Source: BD1-7 clade bacterium (lineage in GTDB: Bacteria; Pseudomonadota; Gammaproteobacteria; Pseudomonadales; DT-91). From it: a stretch of DNA of 64,000 nucleotides. Position 1 is the stretch's first letter. Each line of letters starts with the position of its first letter. The notes under the pieces were generated by a model. The model had not been told where the DNA came from. It saw only the letters and a program-made list of their open reading frames with translations, and searched no databases. Location: assembly GCA_902705865.1 (NCBI GenBank), contig CACSIO010000001.1, positions 691,583 through 755,582 of the forward strand, read 5' to 3'. Below, in pieces: positions 41,783 to 51,747 of the stretch. A program made the position numbers and the translations under genes.

Positions 41783-42843
41783 CGCATTCCTCGAATCAGT
41801 AATGCGATAAAAAACAGCCCGCCCAAAAAGCCGGTAATAATCCCAATGGGCAAATCCTGCGGTGCGAGAACGGTTCTGGATAACACATCCACCCAAATCA
41901 GAAACAACCCGCCAAACACGGCTGAAATCGGCAACAGACGTCTGATATCACCGCCGACAAAATAGCGACCAATATGAGGAATCATCAACCCGACAAAACC
42001 AATTGCGCCGGTATGTGCCACTAACACTGAGGTTAACAATGCACTGGCGATAAACAGCTGCATACGTAGACGCGTTACTTGAATACCTAAGCTTGCCGCC
42101 GTTTCATCCCCGATCAACATGGCATTGATATAACGAGTATGTAAACGTAAAAAAATAAAGCACACTATGAATACAACAAAGGGAATCAATAAAAAATCCC
42201 ATCGTGCTAAACCCAAACCGCCAAGCATCCAAAAGATTACCTGATGCCCGGCTCGGTTATCTCCGATAAACAATGCAAAGTTGGCTACCGACATCAGTAC
42301 AAACGATAGAGCTACGCCGCACATTAGCAAATGCGTTGCACTGAACATGTAGCGACTTTGGCTCACTAACGCAATGATAAAGGTAGCCAGTAAAGATCCT
42401 GAAAAGGCCGCAATGGGTAACGTTAATGGGCCAAAAAATTCCCCTGTATGAACAGTAACAATAACGGCACCGAGAACCGCGCCCGAAGAAATCCCTAGTA
42501 AGTGAGGGTCTGCCAGTGTATTTCGCGTTATGCTTTGTAAACATAGCCCTGCTATCGCCAGGCCTGCGCCGGTGATGCACGCCATAAGCGTTCGTGGAAT
42601 GCGTAGTTCCCACACGATATTCTGAATACCGAGAGGTACGCCACTGTCTTGTGCGTTACCGCTCAGATGCGCAAGAATAATCTGATAGATCTGTTCTGCC
42701 TGAATACTCGTGGTGCCCATACTAACCGCCAGCGGAATAGACAGTAGAATCAATACTGCACCAATACTGCATAGCAGAATAAAACGTTGGTCAGGTGTTA
42801 GTGCAAGCTTGGGTTTACCAGATTTTGGTGTGAGAATTGGCAT
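41779..42843 (-). CDS. FecCD/BtuC-family ABC permease
   Basis: 354 residues, about nine to ten hydrophobic helices. Typical segments are LRIPRTLMACITGAGLAIAGLCLQSITRNTLADPHLLGISSGAVLGA and GAIGFVGLMIPHIGRYFVGGDIRRLLP. This is the family of vitamin B12 and siderophore importers. The riboswitch upstream of the operon favours corrinoids. It is preceded by the binding-protein gene (8-bp gap) and overlaps the CopZ-like gene. Confidence 0.92.
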   Translation of the reverse strand: MPILTPKSGKPKLALTPDQRFILLCSIGAVLILLSIPLAVSMGTTSIQAEQIYQIILAHLSGNAQDSGVPLGIQNIVWELRIPRTLMACITGAGLAIAGLCLQSITRNTLADPHLLGISSGAVLGAVIVTVHTGEFFGPLTLPIAAFSGSLLATFIIALVSQSRYMFSATHLLMCGVALSFVLMSVANFALFIGDNRAGHQVIFWMLGGLGLARWDFLLIPFVVFIVCFIFLRLHTRYINAMLIGDETAASLGIQVTRLRMQLFIASALLTSVLVAHTGAIGFVGLMIPHIGRYFVGGDIRRLLPISAVFGGLFLIWVDVLSRTVLAPQDLPIGIITGFLGGLFFIALLIRGMR

Positions 42844-42851
42844 GATCAGAA

Positions 42852-43808
42852 TTACCGCTCTGGCTTAGAGCGAAAGAGAGCTGGGTGAAATGCTTCTGCT
42901 AATTTGCGCGTGGCCGCAACATTTTTAATCCCCGGTGTTGCTTCGGCGTAGTCAATCGTTACGAAGCGCTGATTTTTGATAGCAGAAACATGGGATAGCC
43001 CTGGATGTTGTTGCAAAAAAGCAATTTTTTGTGCGGCAGTGGTTTTACCGTAATCGACGATTACAATCACCTCAGGGTTACGCTCAGCTACTGTTTCCCA
43101 GTTGGTTTTTGCCCAGCTGCTGGGTAAATCATTAACAATATTCACACCACCGGCAGCTTCTATCATGGCATTTGGAATAGCAAATGCACCCGCCGTAAAC
43201 GGGGCGTCTTGGCCGCTGTCATACAAGAAGACGGATACCGGTTTTTCTTTGTTCGCCGTGATACTTGCGATATCAGCGATTTCGGCTTTTAAAGATTCAA
43301 CCAAGCTTTTTGCTTTTTCCTCCACGCCGAATATTGTTCCTAGATTCAATAAATCATTGTAAACATCCGAAAAGTTGGCGGCCTTTTTCGACATGATATG
43401 AATGCAAGATTCGGTCAGTTCATATACCGAAATATCAAAAGGTTTTAGTGTATGCGGGGTTAATGGCCCGCCAGGGCGCATCCCATAGTTCCAACCGGCA
43501 AAGAAAAAATCGGCGTTTACGGCGAGCAAGTTTTCTATCGAGGGCGTTTTCTCTGCGAGCTGAGGTAAATTCCCCGCCTGTTGTTTAAATTTATCCGTCA
43601 GCTTAAGGTAACCACTGATGCCGGAATACCCCACCATTCGATCTTGCAAACCCAATGCAAACATCATTTCCGTTAGATTGATATCGTGAGACACCGCACG
43701 TTCAGGGGGCTTGGTAAAGTTTAATTGGCGGTCACATGATGAGACGGTTGTGGCATGCGCAAAAGAACTGGTTAACACCAGCCCCAGCAATAGCGTGTAG
43801 GCTTTCAT
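42852..43808 (-). CDS. Periplasmic corrinoid/metal-chelate-binding protein (BtuF/FecB-type)
   Basis: 318 residues with signal peptide ending in AHA. The class III binding-protein fold is recognisable from RAVSHDINLTEMMFALGLQDRMVGYSGI, IENLLAVNADFFFAG, AGGVNIVNDLPSSWAKTNWETVAERNPEVIVIVDYG and the C-terminal segment. It is one base from the ATPase gene. Ligand assigned to a corrinoid through the riboswitch, not through residue evidence. Confidence 0.9.
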   Translation of the reverse strand: MKAYTLLLGLVLTSSFAHATTVSSCDRQLNFTKPPERAVSHDINLTEMMFALGLQDRMVGYSGISGYLKLTDKFKQQAGNLPQLAEKTPSIENLLAVNADFFFAGWNYGMRPGGPLTPHTLKPFDISVYELTESCIHIMSKKAANFSDVYNDLLNLGTIFGVEEKAKSLVESLKAEIADIASITANKEKPVSVFLYDSGQDAPFTAGAFAIPNAMIEAAGGVNIVNDLPSSWAKTNWETVAERNPEVIVIVDYGKTTAAQKIAFLQQHPGLSHVSAIKNQRFVTIDYAEATPGIKNVAATRKLAEAFHPALFRSKPER

Positions 43809-43809
43809 A

Positions 43810-44586
43810 TCAATAAAAACTCAATCGTAGTGACCCGGTGCTCGGGTGTTGATCGCTAATGGCGTTGACGTTAAACACCTGCTTGATGGTTTCAGGGGTA
43901 AAGACCGCTTCTGGCGTGCCTTGTTCCACTAAACGCCCTTGATGCATGATGGCAACTTCGTCACAGAAATGTGCTGCCAAATTAAGATCATGCAAACTGC
44001 AAATAACGGTGATTTTAAGGCCTGCGAGATATCGCATAATGGATAGCTGATGAGCGATATCCAGGTGGTTAGTGGGTTCATCCAAAATTAGAAGTTCTGG
44101 TTTTTGATACAGTGCCCGGGCAATCATAACGCGCTGCTTTTCGCCACCGGATAAATTCTCGTAGCTGCGTTTCAGTAGCCGTGAAATATCCAGCTCGGTA
44201 TTAATTTGCTGCTCATAGTCACTATAGCCGCGCCGATCTCGGGAGAGAAAATCTCGATGGGGAATACGCCCCAGCCTCAACAACTCATCAACACATAGGG
44301 GTATGTCTGCGGGATGCTCTTGCAACACAACAGCCAGTTTTTTAGCCAGATCTTGTGATGAATACGAGAGCAAACTTTGGCCATCTAGGGTGATTGACCC
44401 CTGATCAGGTTTTTCGCTGCGATAGAGACAACGCAGCAGGCTGGTTTTGCCACTGCCATTGGGGCCAAGAACACCGACGAAATGCGATTGTTTAACGGTT
44501 AAATGCACATCGTCAAGAATACGGGCCGGTGTACCGGGAGGCTGCCAGCATAATTGGTGGGTTTGTAGGTGTATGGAATTATCCAT
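43810..44586 (-). CDS. ABC transporter ATPase (BtuD/FecE-type)
   Basis: 258 residues. Walker A is GPNGSGKTSLL, the Q-loop is VVLQEH, the signature is LSGGEKQRV, Walker B is LLILDEPTNHLD, and the H-loop is SLHDLN. This is the family that drives B12 and iron-chelate uptake. It lies between the TonB-dependent receptor gene and the binding-protein gene on the same strand. Confidence 0.94.
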   Translation of the reverse strand: MDNSIHLQTHQLCWQPPGTPARILDDVHLTVKQSHFVGVLGPNGSGKTSLLRCLYRSEKPDQGSITLDGQSLLSYSSQDLAKKLAVVLQEHPADIPLCVDELLRLGRIPHRDFLSRDRRGYSDYEQQINTELDISRLLKRSYENLSGGEKQRVMIARALYQKPELLILDEPTNHLDIAHQLSIMRYLAGLKITVICSLHDLNLAAHFCDEVAIMHQGRLVEQGTPEAVFTPETIKQVFNVNAISDQHPSTGSLRLSFY

Positions 44587-44629
44587 AGATGCCGACAGGC
44601 CCGGTTTTCACGCCGAGCCCATCCTCTTT

Positions 44630-46813
44630 TTAGAAGCTAAAATGAACCGCAAACTCCGCACTGCGTGGTTCGCCCAAAATCCGTTGCGAGCCATACGGGG
44701 CTAAAATGTAGTTCTTGTCATCAGACAGGTTTTTGCCCAGTAAGCTCAATTGCAGATCATCAGTGACTGCCCAACGAACGCTGGCGTCGTAGATGGTGTA
44801 AGAAGGCAACTCGTTTTCGTTTTCATCATCAGCGAAGCGTTCACCGACGTAACGTAATCCACCGCTCATCATCCAATCATCAACGAACTGCCAGTTCATC
44901 CAGAGGTTAGCGGTGGTTTTGGGTACGTTGCGTGGTGTATTGCCACTTAAGTCAACATTCTCTATCGGGTCGCCAGTATTAGGGTCTTTAGCTGTCTTTT
45001 CAAACGTATCAAATTTGGGATCGACGAATGCGACGTTAAAATTGATGTCGAAGTTGTCCACCGGGCGCAAGAAAAACTCAAACTCGATACCTTGAGAGGA
45101 CTGTTGGCCGATTTGGCTCTGATCTTGACCGAACGGTTCTGCGCTCAAGATGTCTTTTTTGACAATATCGTACAGCGCTACGGTGTATTGCAGGCGGTCA
45201 TCCCAGGTTTGATGTTTCAAACCGATTTCAAATTGGCGACCCTTTGCCAGTTTCAAATCTGGGTTGGTGGCAGAAAGAATCGATTGAATGGAATCGACAG
45301 CTTCGCTGGCCTGACCATAAATACTCAGGTTCTCAATTGGCTGGTACACCGCGCCCAAACGCCAGCTGGTACCCGATAAATCATTATCGGTTTTGCTAGC
45401 TGGTTCGGCATTCTCGGGTAGCGGGCCATTAAATCTGGCGAAGTCTTCACGTTGAAAGTCGATTGCATCGTAGCGCAAACCGCCGATGACAGCGAACTGC
45501 TCGGTGATCTGCAAATGCTCGTCAAGGAAAACAGCATACTGGAGGGTCTCGCTGGTGAAGTCTTTTGTCGTTTTGCTGAAAGCGACGTCACGCCATAAGC
45601 CGGGGTTCGGGTTGTGCAGATCAACTAGATCTGGTTTTGGGCCAGCATATGGCCGGTTATTGGTATGCGTAAAGTCGATTGAATTGACTTCAAAACCGAC
45701 ATTCAAACGGTTCTCCATATCGCCGATCTTATAGTCAAACAGAACGTCGCTTCGGTTACCCAATTGTTTTTGATCGTGAAGGATTTCCAGGAAGAAAGAG
45801 CGATCAACCTGGCTGGTCTCTTCTTTGATCTGATAGTCTTCAACGTTACGCCAATGACGTTTTGCCGTCAGATAATACAAATCATTGCGGAAGGTAATGT
45901 TTTCATTGATTCCCCAGCGAACGCTCAGGCGTGGCCAAAGGTCTTCATATTTCACGATGCCATCACGCACGTTGTAGTTGTTTTCACGGATCGAATCGGG
46001 AACCTTTCCGTTAGATAGCGTAGGTGCTCCCCAGTAGGGCGCTGCATCAACATCGGCATAATCGACACTTAACTTGATATCTAGATTTTCTAGCGGGCGA
46101 AACAGCAATGAGCCGGCAAGCGCTTCACGTTGCTCGCCACCAAAATCTACGTAGCCGTCGGTTTCGTGATAAACCGTATCGATACGGTAGGCTACTTCAT
46201 CGGTAATGCGTCCACCTGAACCATAAGCGAAGCGGCGCAGGCCAAATGTACCCGCTGTGATGTTGACATCGTGATTGATGTTGTCGAACGTTGGTGCTTT
46301 AGGTACATAGTTAACGGTAGCACCAACGGCGCCTACACCATTGATTACAGATCCAGGTCCTCTTAACACTTCAATTTTTTGAAGAGTCCAGGTGTCTGCC
46401 GGAAAAGTTGCCGCCCCTGCGCCGACGTACAAGCGAACACCGTCATAAGTTTGCACGACTGAACCGTGGCCATTGAAACCACGCACGGCCACGGATGACC
46501 CGCCATTACCAGGGCTGGCGCTGGAAGCAAAACCGGTAGCACGAGTAACAGCTGATAGAGAGGAGAAATCACCCTTAATGGCGATATTTTCTTTAGTAAT
46601 AATTTCAACACTGCTAGGTACATCGATGATTTCTAGACCGAGCCGGTTGGATGCATCATTCTGTGCATCTAGGCTTAAGCCACTGGAGTCGGAAATCCCG
46701 ATTACAACGGTTTCTTCGATATCCTTATCTTTTTCGTTAGCCGATAGGGATGGCGAAAGTGGCAATACAGACGTCAATAGGCCGAGATAAACGTATCTTC
46801 TAGTAGGATTCAA
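44630..46813 (-). CDS. TonB-dependent receptor, riboswitch-controlled (probable corrinoid receptor)
   Basis: About 727 residues: signal peptide, TonB-box region (EETVVIG), plug domain (VPSSVEIITKENI, VRGFNG, IEVLRGPGSVINGVGAVGATVNYVPK) and a 22-strand barrel ending in AVHFSF. By sequence it resembles siderophore receptors more than the shorter E. coli BtuB, but the cobalamin riboswitch upstream points to a corrinoid. No ATG lies near the start. The frame opens at a TTG. A second TTG (46813) follows AGGTG by eight bases and leads straight into the signal peptide, so I chose it. Confidence 0.9.
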   Translation of the reverse strand: MNPTRRYVYLGLLTSVLPLSPSLSANEKDKDIEETVVIGISDSSGLSLDAQNDASNRLGLEIIDVPSSVEIITKENIAIKGDFSSLSAVTRATGFASSASPGNGGSSVAVRGFNGHGSVVQTYDGVRLYVGAGAATFPADTWTLQKIEVLRGPGSVINGVGAVGATVNYVPKAPTFDNINHDVNITAGTFGLRRFAYGSGGRITDEVAYRIDTVYHETDGYVDFGGEQREALAGSLLFRPLENLDIKLSVDYADVDAAPYWGAPTLSNGKVPDSIRENNYNVRDGIVKYEDLWPRLSVRWGINENITFRNDLYYLTAKRHWRNVEDYQIKEETSQVDRSFFLEILHDQKQLGNRSDVLFDYKIGDMENRLNVGFEVNSIDFTHTNNRPYAGPKPDLVDLHNPNPGLWRDVAFSKTTKDFTSETLQYAVFLDEHLQITEQFAVIGGLRYDAIDFQREDFARFNGPLPENAEPASKTDNDLSGTSWRLGAVYQPIENLSIYGQASEAVDSIQSILSATNPDLKLAKGRQFEIGLKHQTWDDRLQYTVALYDIVKKDILSAEPFGQDQSQIGQQSSQGIEFEFFLRPVDNFDINFNVAFVDPKFDTFEKTAKDPNTGDPIENVDLSGNTPRNVPKTTANLWMNWQFVDDWMMSGGLRYVGERFADDENENELPSYTIYDASVRWAVTDDLQLSLLGKNLSDDKNYILAPYGSQRILGEPRSAEFAVHFSF

Positions 46814-47043
46814 CTGGGAACACCTCAATCGTAAAACTGCTTAGTCGAATGAGGGAGGGGGAATACAGAGGTAATACGATAAGCCCACGCTGTCTTTTTT
46901 GCCGTAATGTTCTTGCGTTTAACCGCTCAAACATTTCAACCACGTAGCTCAGCTTATAGTGCGACAGATATGCCGAGATATATCCATCGTTATCGTGTGT
47001 CTACCACTCTATGAAGCCCTCCGCTTCATGCCATGTTTCTTCT

Positions 47044-47194
47044 CTAAAGGCAGGTATCGGGCTCTCACTGAGTGATTACCGTTGCGGGGGCAGCGTAGGC
47101 ATTGTTCAGGCACCCCATGGTTTGCCTGAATTCACCATACTTCCCATTTAACCTATCCAAAAAATATGGGGTATCTTCCGATAGGCACCTTTAG
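47044..47194 (-). ncRNA. Cobalamin riboswitch (B12 element)
   Basis: Read on the minus strand: P1 strand CTAAAGG, then GGTGCC, a core GGGAAGTATGGTGAATTC, CTGCCCCCGCAACGGTAA, and the B12 box GAGCCCGATACCTGCC, closed by CCTTTAG pairing with the first strand. These parts and their order match the cobalamin riboswitch consensus. It lies about 230 bases upstream of the TonB-dependent receptor start. Downstream, ATGAAGC/GCTTCAT (47011-47029) can form a hairpin, and an ACCTC at 46868-46872 could pair with the receptor ribosome site. Translational control is therefore likely, by inference. Confidence 0.94.
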
Positions 47195-47426
47195 GGCCGC
47201 GCAATTTAGCATGCCCTATACAATTCGTGCAAGGTATCGATGTTCTGAGCCGACAGAATGGCTCCCACTATTTAGCGATCGCTTTGTCACTAATTTATGG
47301 CTATTCGTCGTGGGGCAAGAGATCAGTGAATAGAAATGGTATGTATCGAGTTCCCATACTGATAGCACGTGATTGAATACCTGTCGTTCGCGGTCGATAC
47401 TTCTATTCATTCAAGGGAGATTTTGT

Positions 47427-47612
47427 ATGAAACACGTTGAAGGGCCAAGCAAAGAAACGCTGAGAAAACGGATAAAAAAGCTGGAATCCGAGGGCTGCTG
47501 CCGGGTTACTTATAAGGGCAGTTTGGATGACTTAGCGAAATCGGACCCTAAAGACATGGATCCATTGGTTCGCCGTGTGCTTATGGCGACGAGAAAGTTT
47601 AAGTCAGCCTAA
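47427..47612 (+). CDS. 61-residue basic hypothetical protein
   Basis: The ATG at 47427 has AAGGGAGA six bases upstream. The protein starts MKHVEGPSKETLRKRIKKLE, is Lys/Arg/Glu-rich and helical, and ends KFKSA. A longer frame from 47373 lacks a ribosome site. I do not recognise a named domain. Its stop codon lies at the first base of the 113-bp repeat, whose terminator then serves the gene. Confidence 0.65.
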   Translation: MKHVEGPSKETLRKRIKKLESEGCCRVTYKGSLDDLAKSDPKDMDPLVRRVLMATRKFKSA

Positions 47613-47836
47613 ACCCAGTACGATGGCTGGGTTTTCTTGTTTGGTGCCAGAGGCTGGGCTCGATGGTCCGACATTCGGCCGGCACGCATTTCCGAAGGAA
47701 ATTTTGCTCCTCTTAGAACGAAAAAACCCAGTACGATGGCTGGGTTTTCTTGTTTGGTACCAGAGGCCGGGCTCGATGATCCGACATTCGGCCGGCACGC
47801 ATTTTCGAAGGAAATTTTGCTCCTCTTAGAACGAAA
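47611..47836 (-). repeat. Two tandem 113-bp repeats of the tRNA-Leu 3' end plus terminator
   Basis: The units 47611-47723 and 47724-47836 have an exact period of 113 bases and continue in register into the tRNA-Leu terminator (from 47837). Each carries a hairpin of the type AAACCCAG...CTGGGTTT and a degenerate copy of the tRNA 3' end (TGGTNCCAGAGG at 47642, 47755 and 47868). The layout resembles the E. coli tyrT (rtT) tail repeats. The units have no complete tRNA. Confidence 0.88.
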
Positions 47837-47862
47837 AAACCCAGCACGATGGCTGGGTTTTC
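47837..47862 (-). terminator. Terminator of tRNA-Leu
   Basis: On the minus strand AAACCCAGC and GCTGGGTTT pair around CATCGT, then TTTTTTCG follows. It begins six bases after the tRNA-Leu 3' end. The same hairpin recurs in both upstream tandem copies. Confidence 0.88.
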
Positions 47863-47867
47863 TTGTT

Positions 47868-47954
47868 TGGTACCAGAGGCCGGACTCGAACCGGCACGCT
47901 TTTAAGGGCGGGGGATTTTGAATCCCCTGTGTCTACCAATTTCACCACTCTGGC
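47868..47954 (-). tRNA. tRNA-Leu (anticodon CAA)
   Basis: 87 nt with long variable arm. Acceptor GCCAGAG pairs with CTCTGGT (first pair G-U). The anticodon stem-loop GGGATTCAAAATCCC contains CAA. The variable arm is followed by T arm GGTTCGAGTCC and encoded ACCA. Class II features and anticodon fix tRNA-Leu. Confidence 0.96.
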
Positions 47955-47966
47955 AAGAGGGGACGC

Positions 47967-47994
47967 ATTATAGCAATGTGTTTTTCGACGTCAA
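47967..47994 (-). promoter_or_regulatory. Sigma-70 promoter of tRNA-Leu
   Basis: Minus strand: TTGACG (47994-47989) and perfect TATAAT (47972-47967) are separated by 16 bases. A GC-rich discriminator GCGTCCCC follows, typical of stringently controlled stable-RNA promoters. It lies 12 bases from the mature tRNA end. Confidence 0.85.
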
Positions 47995-48143
47995 TAACCT
48001 GTTTGTAATATTTTTTACTATTTCTCAATAACTTATGCCAACTTGAGCGATTGAGGAATCCTCAAATACTCAATTAGTAACCGGTTATCGGCCAAATCCG
48101 TTGTCATTGTGCTGTAACACTGCCAAATTCCGCGCAATTTGCC

Positions 48144-48149
48144 TATAAT
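48144..48149 (+). promoter_or_regulatory. Probable -10 box of the queA-tgt unit
   Basis: A perfect TATAAT lies about 38 bases upstream of the queA start. The -35 region at the right distance (TGCCAA) is poor, so activity is not assured. Confidence 0.4.
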
Positions 48150-48186
48150 GCCCGGCTTTTTGAGACATCCTGTTTCCGGCCTTTGT

Positions 48187-49236
48187 ATGCAAACCTCCGA
48201 CTTCGATTACGACTTGCCCGATGAGTTGATCGCGCGTTACCCAACCGAGAAACGCACGGACAGCCGTTTACTCACAGTCGATGCCTCAGGAAACCTGGCT
48301 CATCATACCTTTGCCGATATTGCCGGCATGATAAATGCTGATGACCTGCTGGTGGTTAATAACACCAAAGTGATTGCTGCGCGGCTCTTCGGTCAAAAAG
48401 CCAGTGGCGGAAAGCTAGAAATTCTTATTGAGCGTATCGAGGATGATACAACCGTACTTGCACATGTGCGTTCATCTCGATCACCTAAGCCGGGTGCTGA
48501 ATTGCAGCTGTGCACCGACGAAACCCATCGCCAGTTAACCGATAACAGAGTCACCATGCTGGAGCGTCAGGGCGCGTTGTTTCGATTGCGTTTTGATCGG
48601 CCGGTGTTGGATGTGTTGGAGGAGATCGGCCATATGCCCTTGCCTCCTTATATTGATCGTGCTGATGAGTCGATGGACAAAGATCGTTATCAAACGGTTT
48701 ACGCTAAAAATGCCGGGGCCGTCGCTGCGCCAACGGCTGGGTTGCACTTTGATGAAGCATTGATGAAGACTCTGCGTGAAAAGGGCGTATCGATTGCTGA
48801 AGTCACTTTGCATGTTGGCGCCGGTACGTTCCAACCCGTTAAGGTTGAAAACGTTGAAGAGCATACAATGCATAGTGAGTGGATTCATGTCGGTGAATCT
48901 GTCGTTGATGCAGTAAAAGCGTGCCACGCACGCGGCGGGCGAGTGATCGCTGTTGGAACAACCGCGGTGCGTTCGTTGGAATCAGCCAGTCAGAAGGGCG
49001 CAATTGCGCCGTTCACCGGCGATACCGATATTTTTATATACCCGGGTTATCGCTTTAAAACGGTTGATGCCATGGTGACAAACTTTCATTTACCCGAGTC
49101 GACACTGTTGATGTTGGTGTCAGCTTTTTCGGGTTATGACGAGATGAAGGCTGCGTATCGAGAAGCTGTGGCTGAGCGATACCGTTTTTTCAGTTACGGT
49201 GACGCGATGTTTTTGCAACAGCATGTTGCTGAATAA
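48187..49236 (+). CDS. queA: S-adenosylmethionine:tRNA ribosyltransferase-isomerase
   Basis: 349 residues. [19 protein letters not shown], the HHTFADI region, the central [10 protein letters not shown], and the [18 protein letters not shown] segment are QueA hallmarks. It transfers the ribosyl part of SAM to 7-aminomethyl-7-deazaguanine in tRNA to make epoxyqueuosine. The ATG at 48187 gives the family start; a longer frame runs from 48139. It is followed after 45 bp by tgt, the preceding enzyme of the same pathway. Confidence 0.96.
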   Translation: MQTSDFDYDLPDELIARYPTEKRTDSRLLTVDASGNLAHHTFADIAGMINADDLLVVNNTKVIAARLFGQKASGGKLEILIERIEDDTTVLAHVRSSRSPKPGAELQLCTDETHRQLTDNRVTMLERQGALFRLRFDRPVLDVLEEIGHMPLPPYIDRADESMDKDRYQTVYAKNAGAVAAPTAGLHFDEALMKTLREKGVSIAEVTLHVGAGTFQPVKVENVEEHTMHSEWIHVGESVVDAVKACHARGGRVIAVGTTAVRSLESASQKGAIAPFTGDTDIFIYPGYRFKTVDAMVTNFHLPESTLLMLVSAFSGYDEMKAAYREAVAERYRFFSYGDAMFLQQHVAE

Positions 49237-49266
49237 CATCATCGTCGCGTTATTTATTTTTACTAA

Positions 49267-50436
<1,170 letters not shown>

Positions 50437-50454
50437 TTCGATTACAGTGTAAAG

Positions 50455-50604
50455 GGAACCTCTAAAAACTATCTTGCTCGCGCTGACGTCGTTAAAATCC
50501 AATTGAAATCGGTCATTTATCGTACATAAATCGAGAGTCGTCCCGGCCGTTTTCATCGAATTTTGCCCCGTCAGTGCTTCGCCGCCTACGCTTTTAGAGG
50601 CTCC
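50455..50604. mobile_element. MITE-like element with 13-bp terminal inverted repeats
   Basis: About 150 bp bounded by GGAACCTCTAAAA and TTTTAGAGGCTCC, inverse copies with one mismatch. Internal parts are also partly inverse (GCGCTGACG...AAAAT against the reverse of ATTTTGCCCCGTCAGTGC), so the whole could fold into a long hairpin. No coding potential. A clean target duplication was not found. Confidence 0.6.
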
Positions 50605-50668
50605 ATTAAATCTGCGATGCTGTTAGTTTACGAACGCGCAGTTGTTACAGGCACAAAAAGGGATGCTC

Positions 50669-50998
50669 ATGTACAAGTTTTGCTTTTATGTGCCGTCTGC
50701 AGACGCAGTAAAGACCGCTGTTTTTGCGACGGGTGCTGGTGCGATTGGTGATTACCGCGAATGTTGTTTTGAATCTGCGGGTACTGGGCAATTTCGCGCG
50801 TTAGATGGCGCAAACCCTGCCATTGGTTTGGTTGGTGATCTTGAACATGTGGATGAACTGAAAGTCGAGCTGGTGTGTGCGACTGCACATATTCTCGATG
50901 CTGTTCGTGCGATGATCAATGCTCATCCGTATGAAGAGCCGGCTTATGAAGTATGGCCAGTGCTGACATTGGCTGATCTTGAGGAAACACTCGGATGA
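50669..50998 (+). CDS. NIF3/YqfO-like (CutA1-fold) protein
   Basis: 109 residues. MYKFCFYVPSADAVKTAVFATGAGAIGDY, GTGQFRALDGANPAIG and a terminal VRAMINAHPYEEPAYEVWPV are the signature of the small domain found in YqfO/NIF3 proteins, here as a stand-alone protein. AAGGGATG precedes the ATG. Function unknown. It overlaps the following gamma carbonic anhydrase gene as ATGA. Confidence 0.85.
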   Translation: MYKFCFYVPSADAVKTAVFATGAGAIGDYRECCFESAGTGQFRALDGANPAIGLVGDLEHVDELKVELVCATAHILDAVRAMINAHPYEEPAYEVWPVLTLADLEETLG

Positions 50999-51534
50999 AT
51001 GTGTTCGAAATTGATGGGAAAGCGCCGAGTTTTGATGGCGAAGGTCATTTTATTGCGCCGACAGCGACGCTAATTGGCGATGTTCGTGTCAAATCCAATG
51101 CCAGCATATGGTTTAACACGGTTATTCGGGCCGAGAATGATGTTGTTACCATCGGCGAAAATACCAATATTCAAGATCTGAGCATGCTGCACGTGGATCC
51201 TGGGTTTCCGCTGTATATTGGTGACAATGTTACTGTTGGGCACAAAGTGATGTTACATGGCTGCTCGATTGGTGAAGGCACGCTGATTGGCATGAACGCG
51301 GTTGTTCTCAATGGCGCTCGTATCGGTAAAGGCTGCTTGATTGGTGCAAATGCGCTGATTACCGAAGGGATGGAAATCCCTGATGGCTCGATGGTGTTGG
51401 GTAGCCCGGGCAAAATTGTTAAAACGCTGGATGAAGAGACACGCGCTTTATTGCTGGCGGGCGCGGGTAACTATGTAAAAAATGCTGACCTGTTTAATCG
51501 GACGTTGCGACGTGTCGCCGCGGATCATAAATAA
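50995..51534 (+). CDS. Gamma-class carbonic anhydrase-like hexapeptide protein (YrdA family)
   Basis: 179 residues of left-handed beta-helix. IWFNTVIRAENDVVTIGENTNIQDLSMLHVDPG, then VTVGHKVMLHGCSIGEGTLIGMNAVVLNGARIGKGCLIGANALITEG. The three metal-site His residues (in MLHVD, VGHKV and MLHGC) are kept. Activity of this family in bacteria is rarely proven. Translationally coupled to the upstream gene. Confidence 0.92.
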   Translation: MNVFEIDGKAPSFDGEGHFIAPTATLIGDVRVKSNASIWFNTVIRAENDVVTIGENTNIQDLSMLHVDPGFPLYIGDNVTVGHKVMLHGCSIGEGTLIGMNAVVLNGARIGKGCLIGANALITEGMEIPDGSMVLGSPGKIVKTLDEETRALLLAGAGNYVKNADLFNRTLRRVAADHK

Positions 51535-51558
51535 CCTCCAATATTGAGATGACTGAAA

Positions 51559-51747
51559 ATGACTGACGAAGTAGCATCACCTTGTGTGTCCATCTGTGTG
51601 CTTGATGATAAGGACGTGTGTCAGGGATGTTATAGAACTGCACAGGAAATTACCGACTGGACTCGCTATGATAATGCAGAAAAGAGCGCGGTGAATGCCA
51701 AATGCCAGGAACGATTCAAGCAGGAACAGAAAGTTATCTTCAGTTAA
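51559..51747 (+). CDS. DUF1289 protein (Cys-rich)
   Basis: 62 residues with SPCVSICVLDDKDVCQGCYRT, the four-Cys pattern of DUF1289, and a following RTAQEITDW. A metal or Fe-S site is likely. Function unknown. Its 3' end overlaps the next gene by 46 bases in another frame. Confidence 0.88.
   Translation: MTDEVASPCVSICVLDDKDVCQGCYRTAQEITDWTRYDNAEKSAVNAKCQERFKQEQKVIFS

Noticed and set aside
46861..47220. Fur-type control of the receptor operon
   Set aside because: No convincing Fur box was seen, while the cobalamin riboswitch explains control.
47642..47723. Additional tRNA genes in the repeats
   Set aside because: Only the 3' tRNA end is recognisable; no anticodon arm or complete acceptor stem can form.
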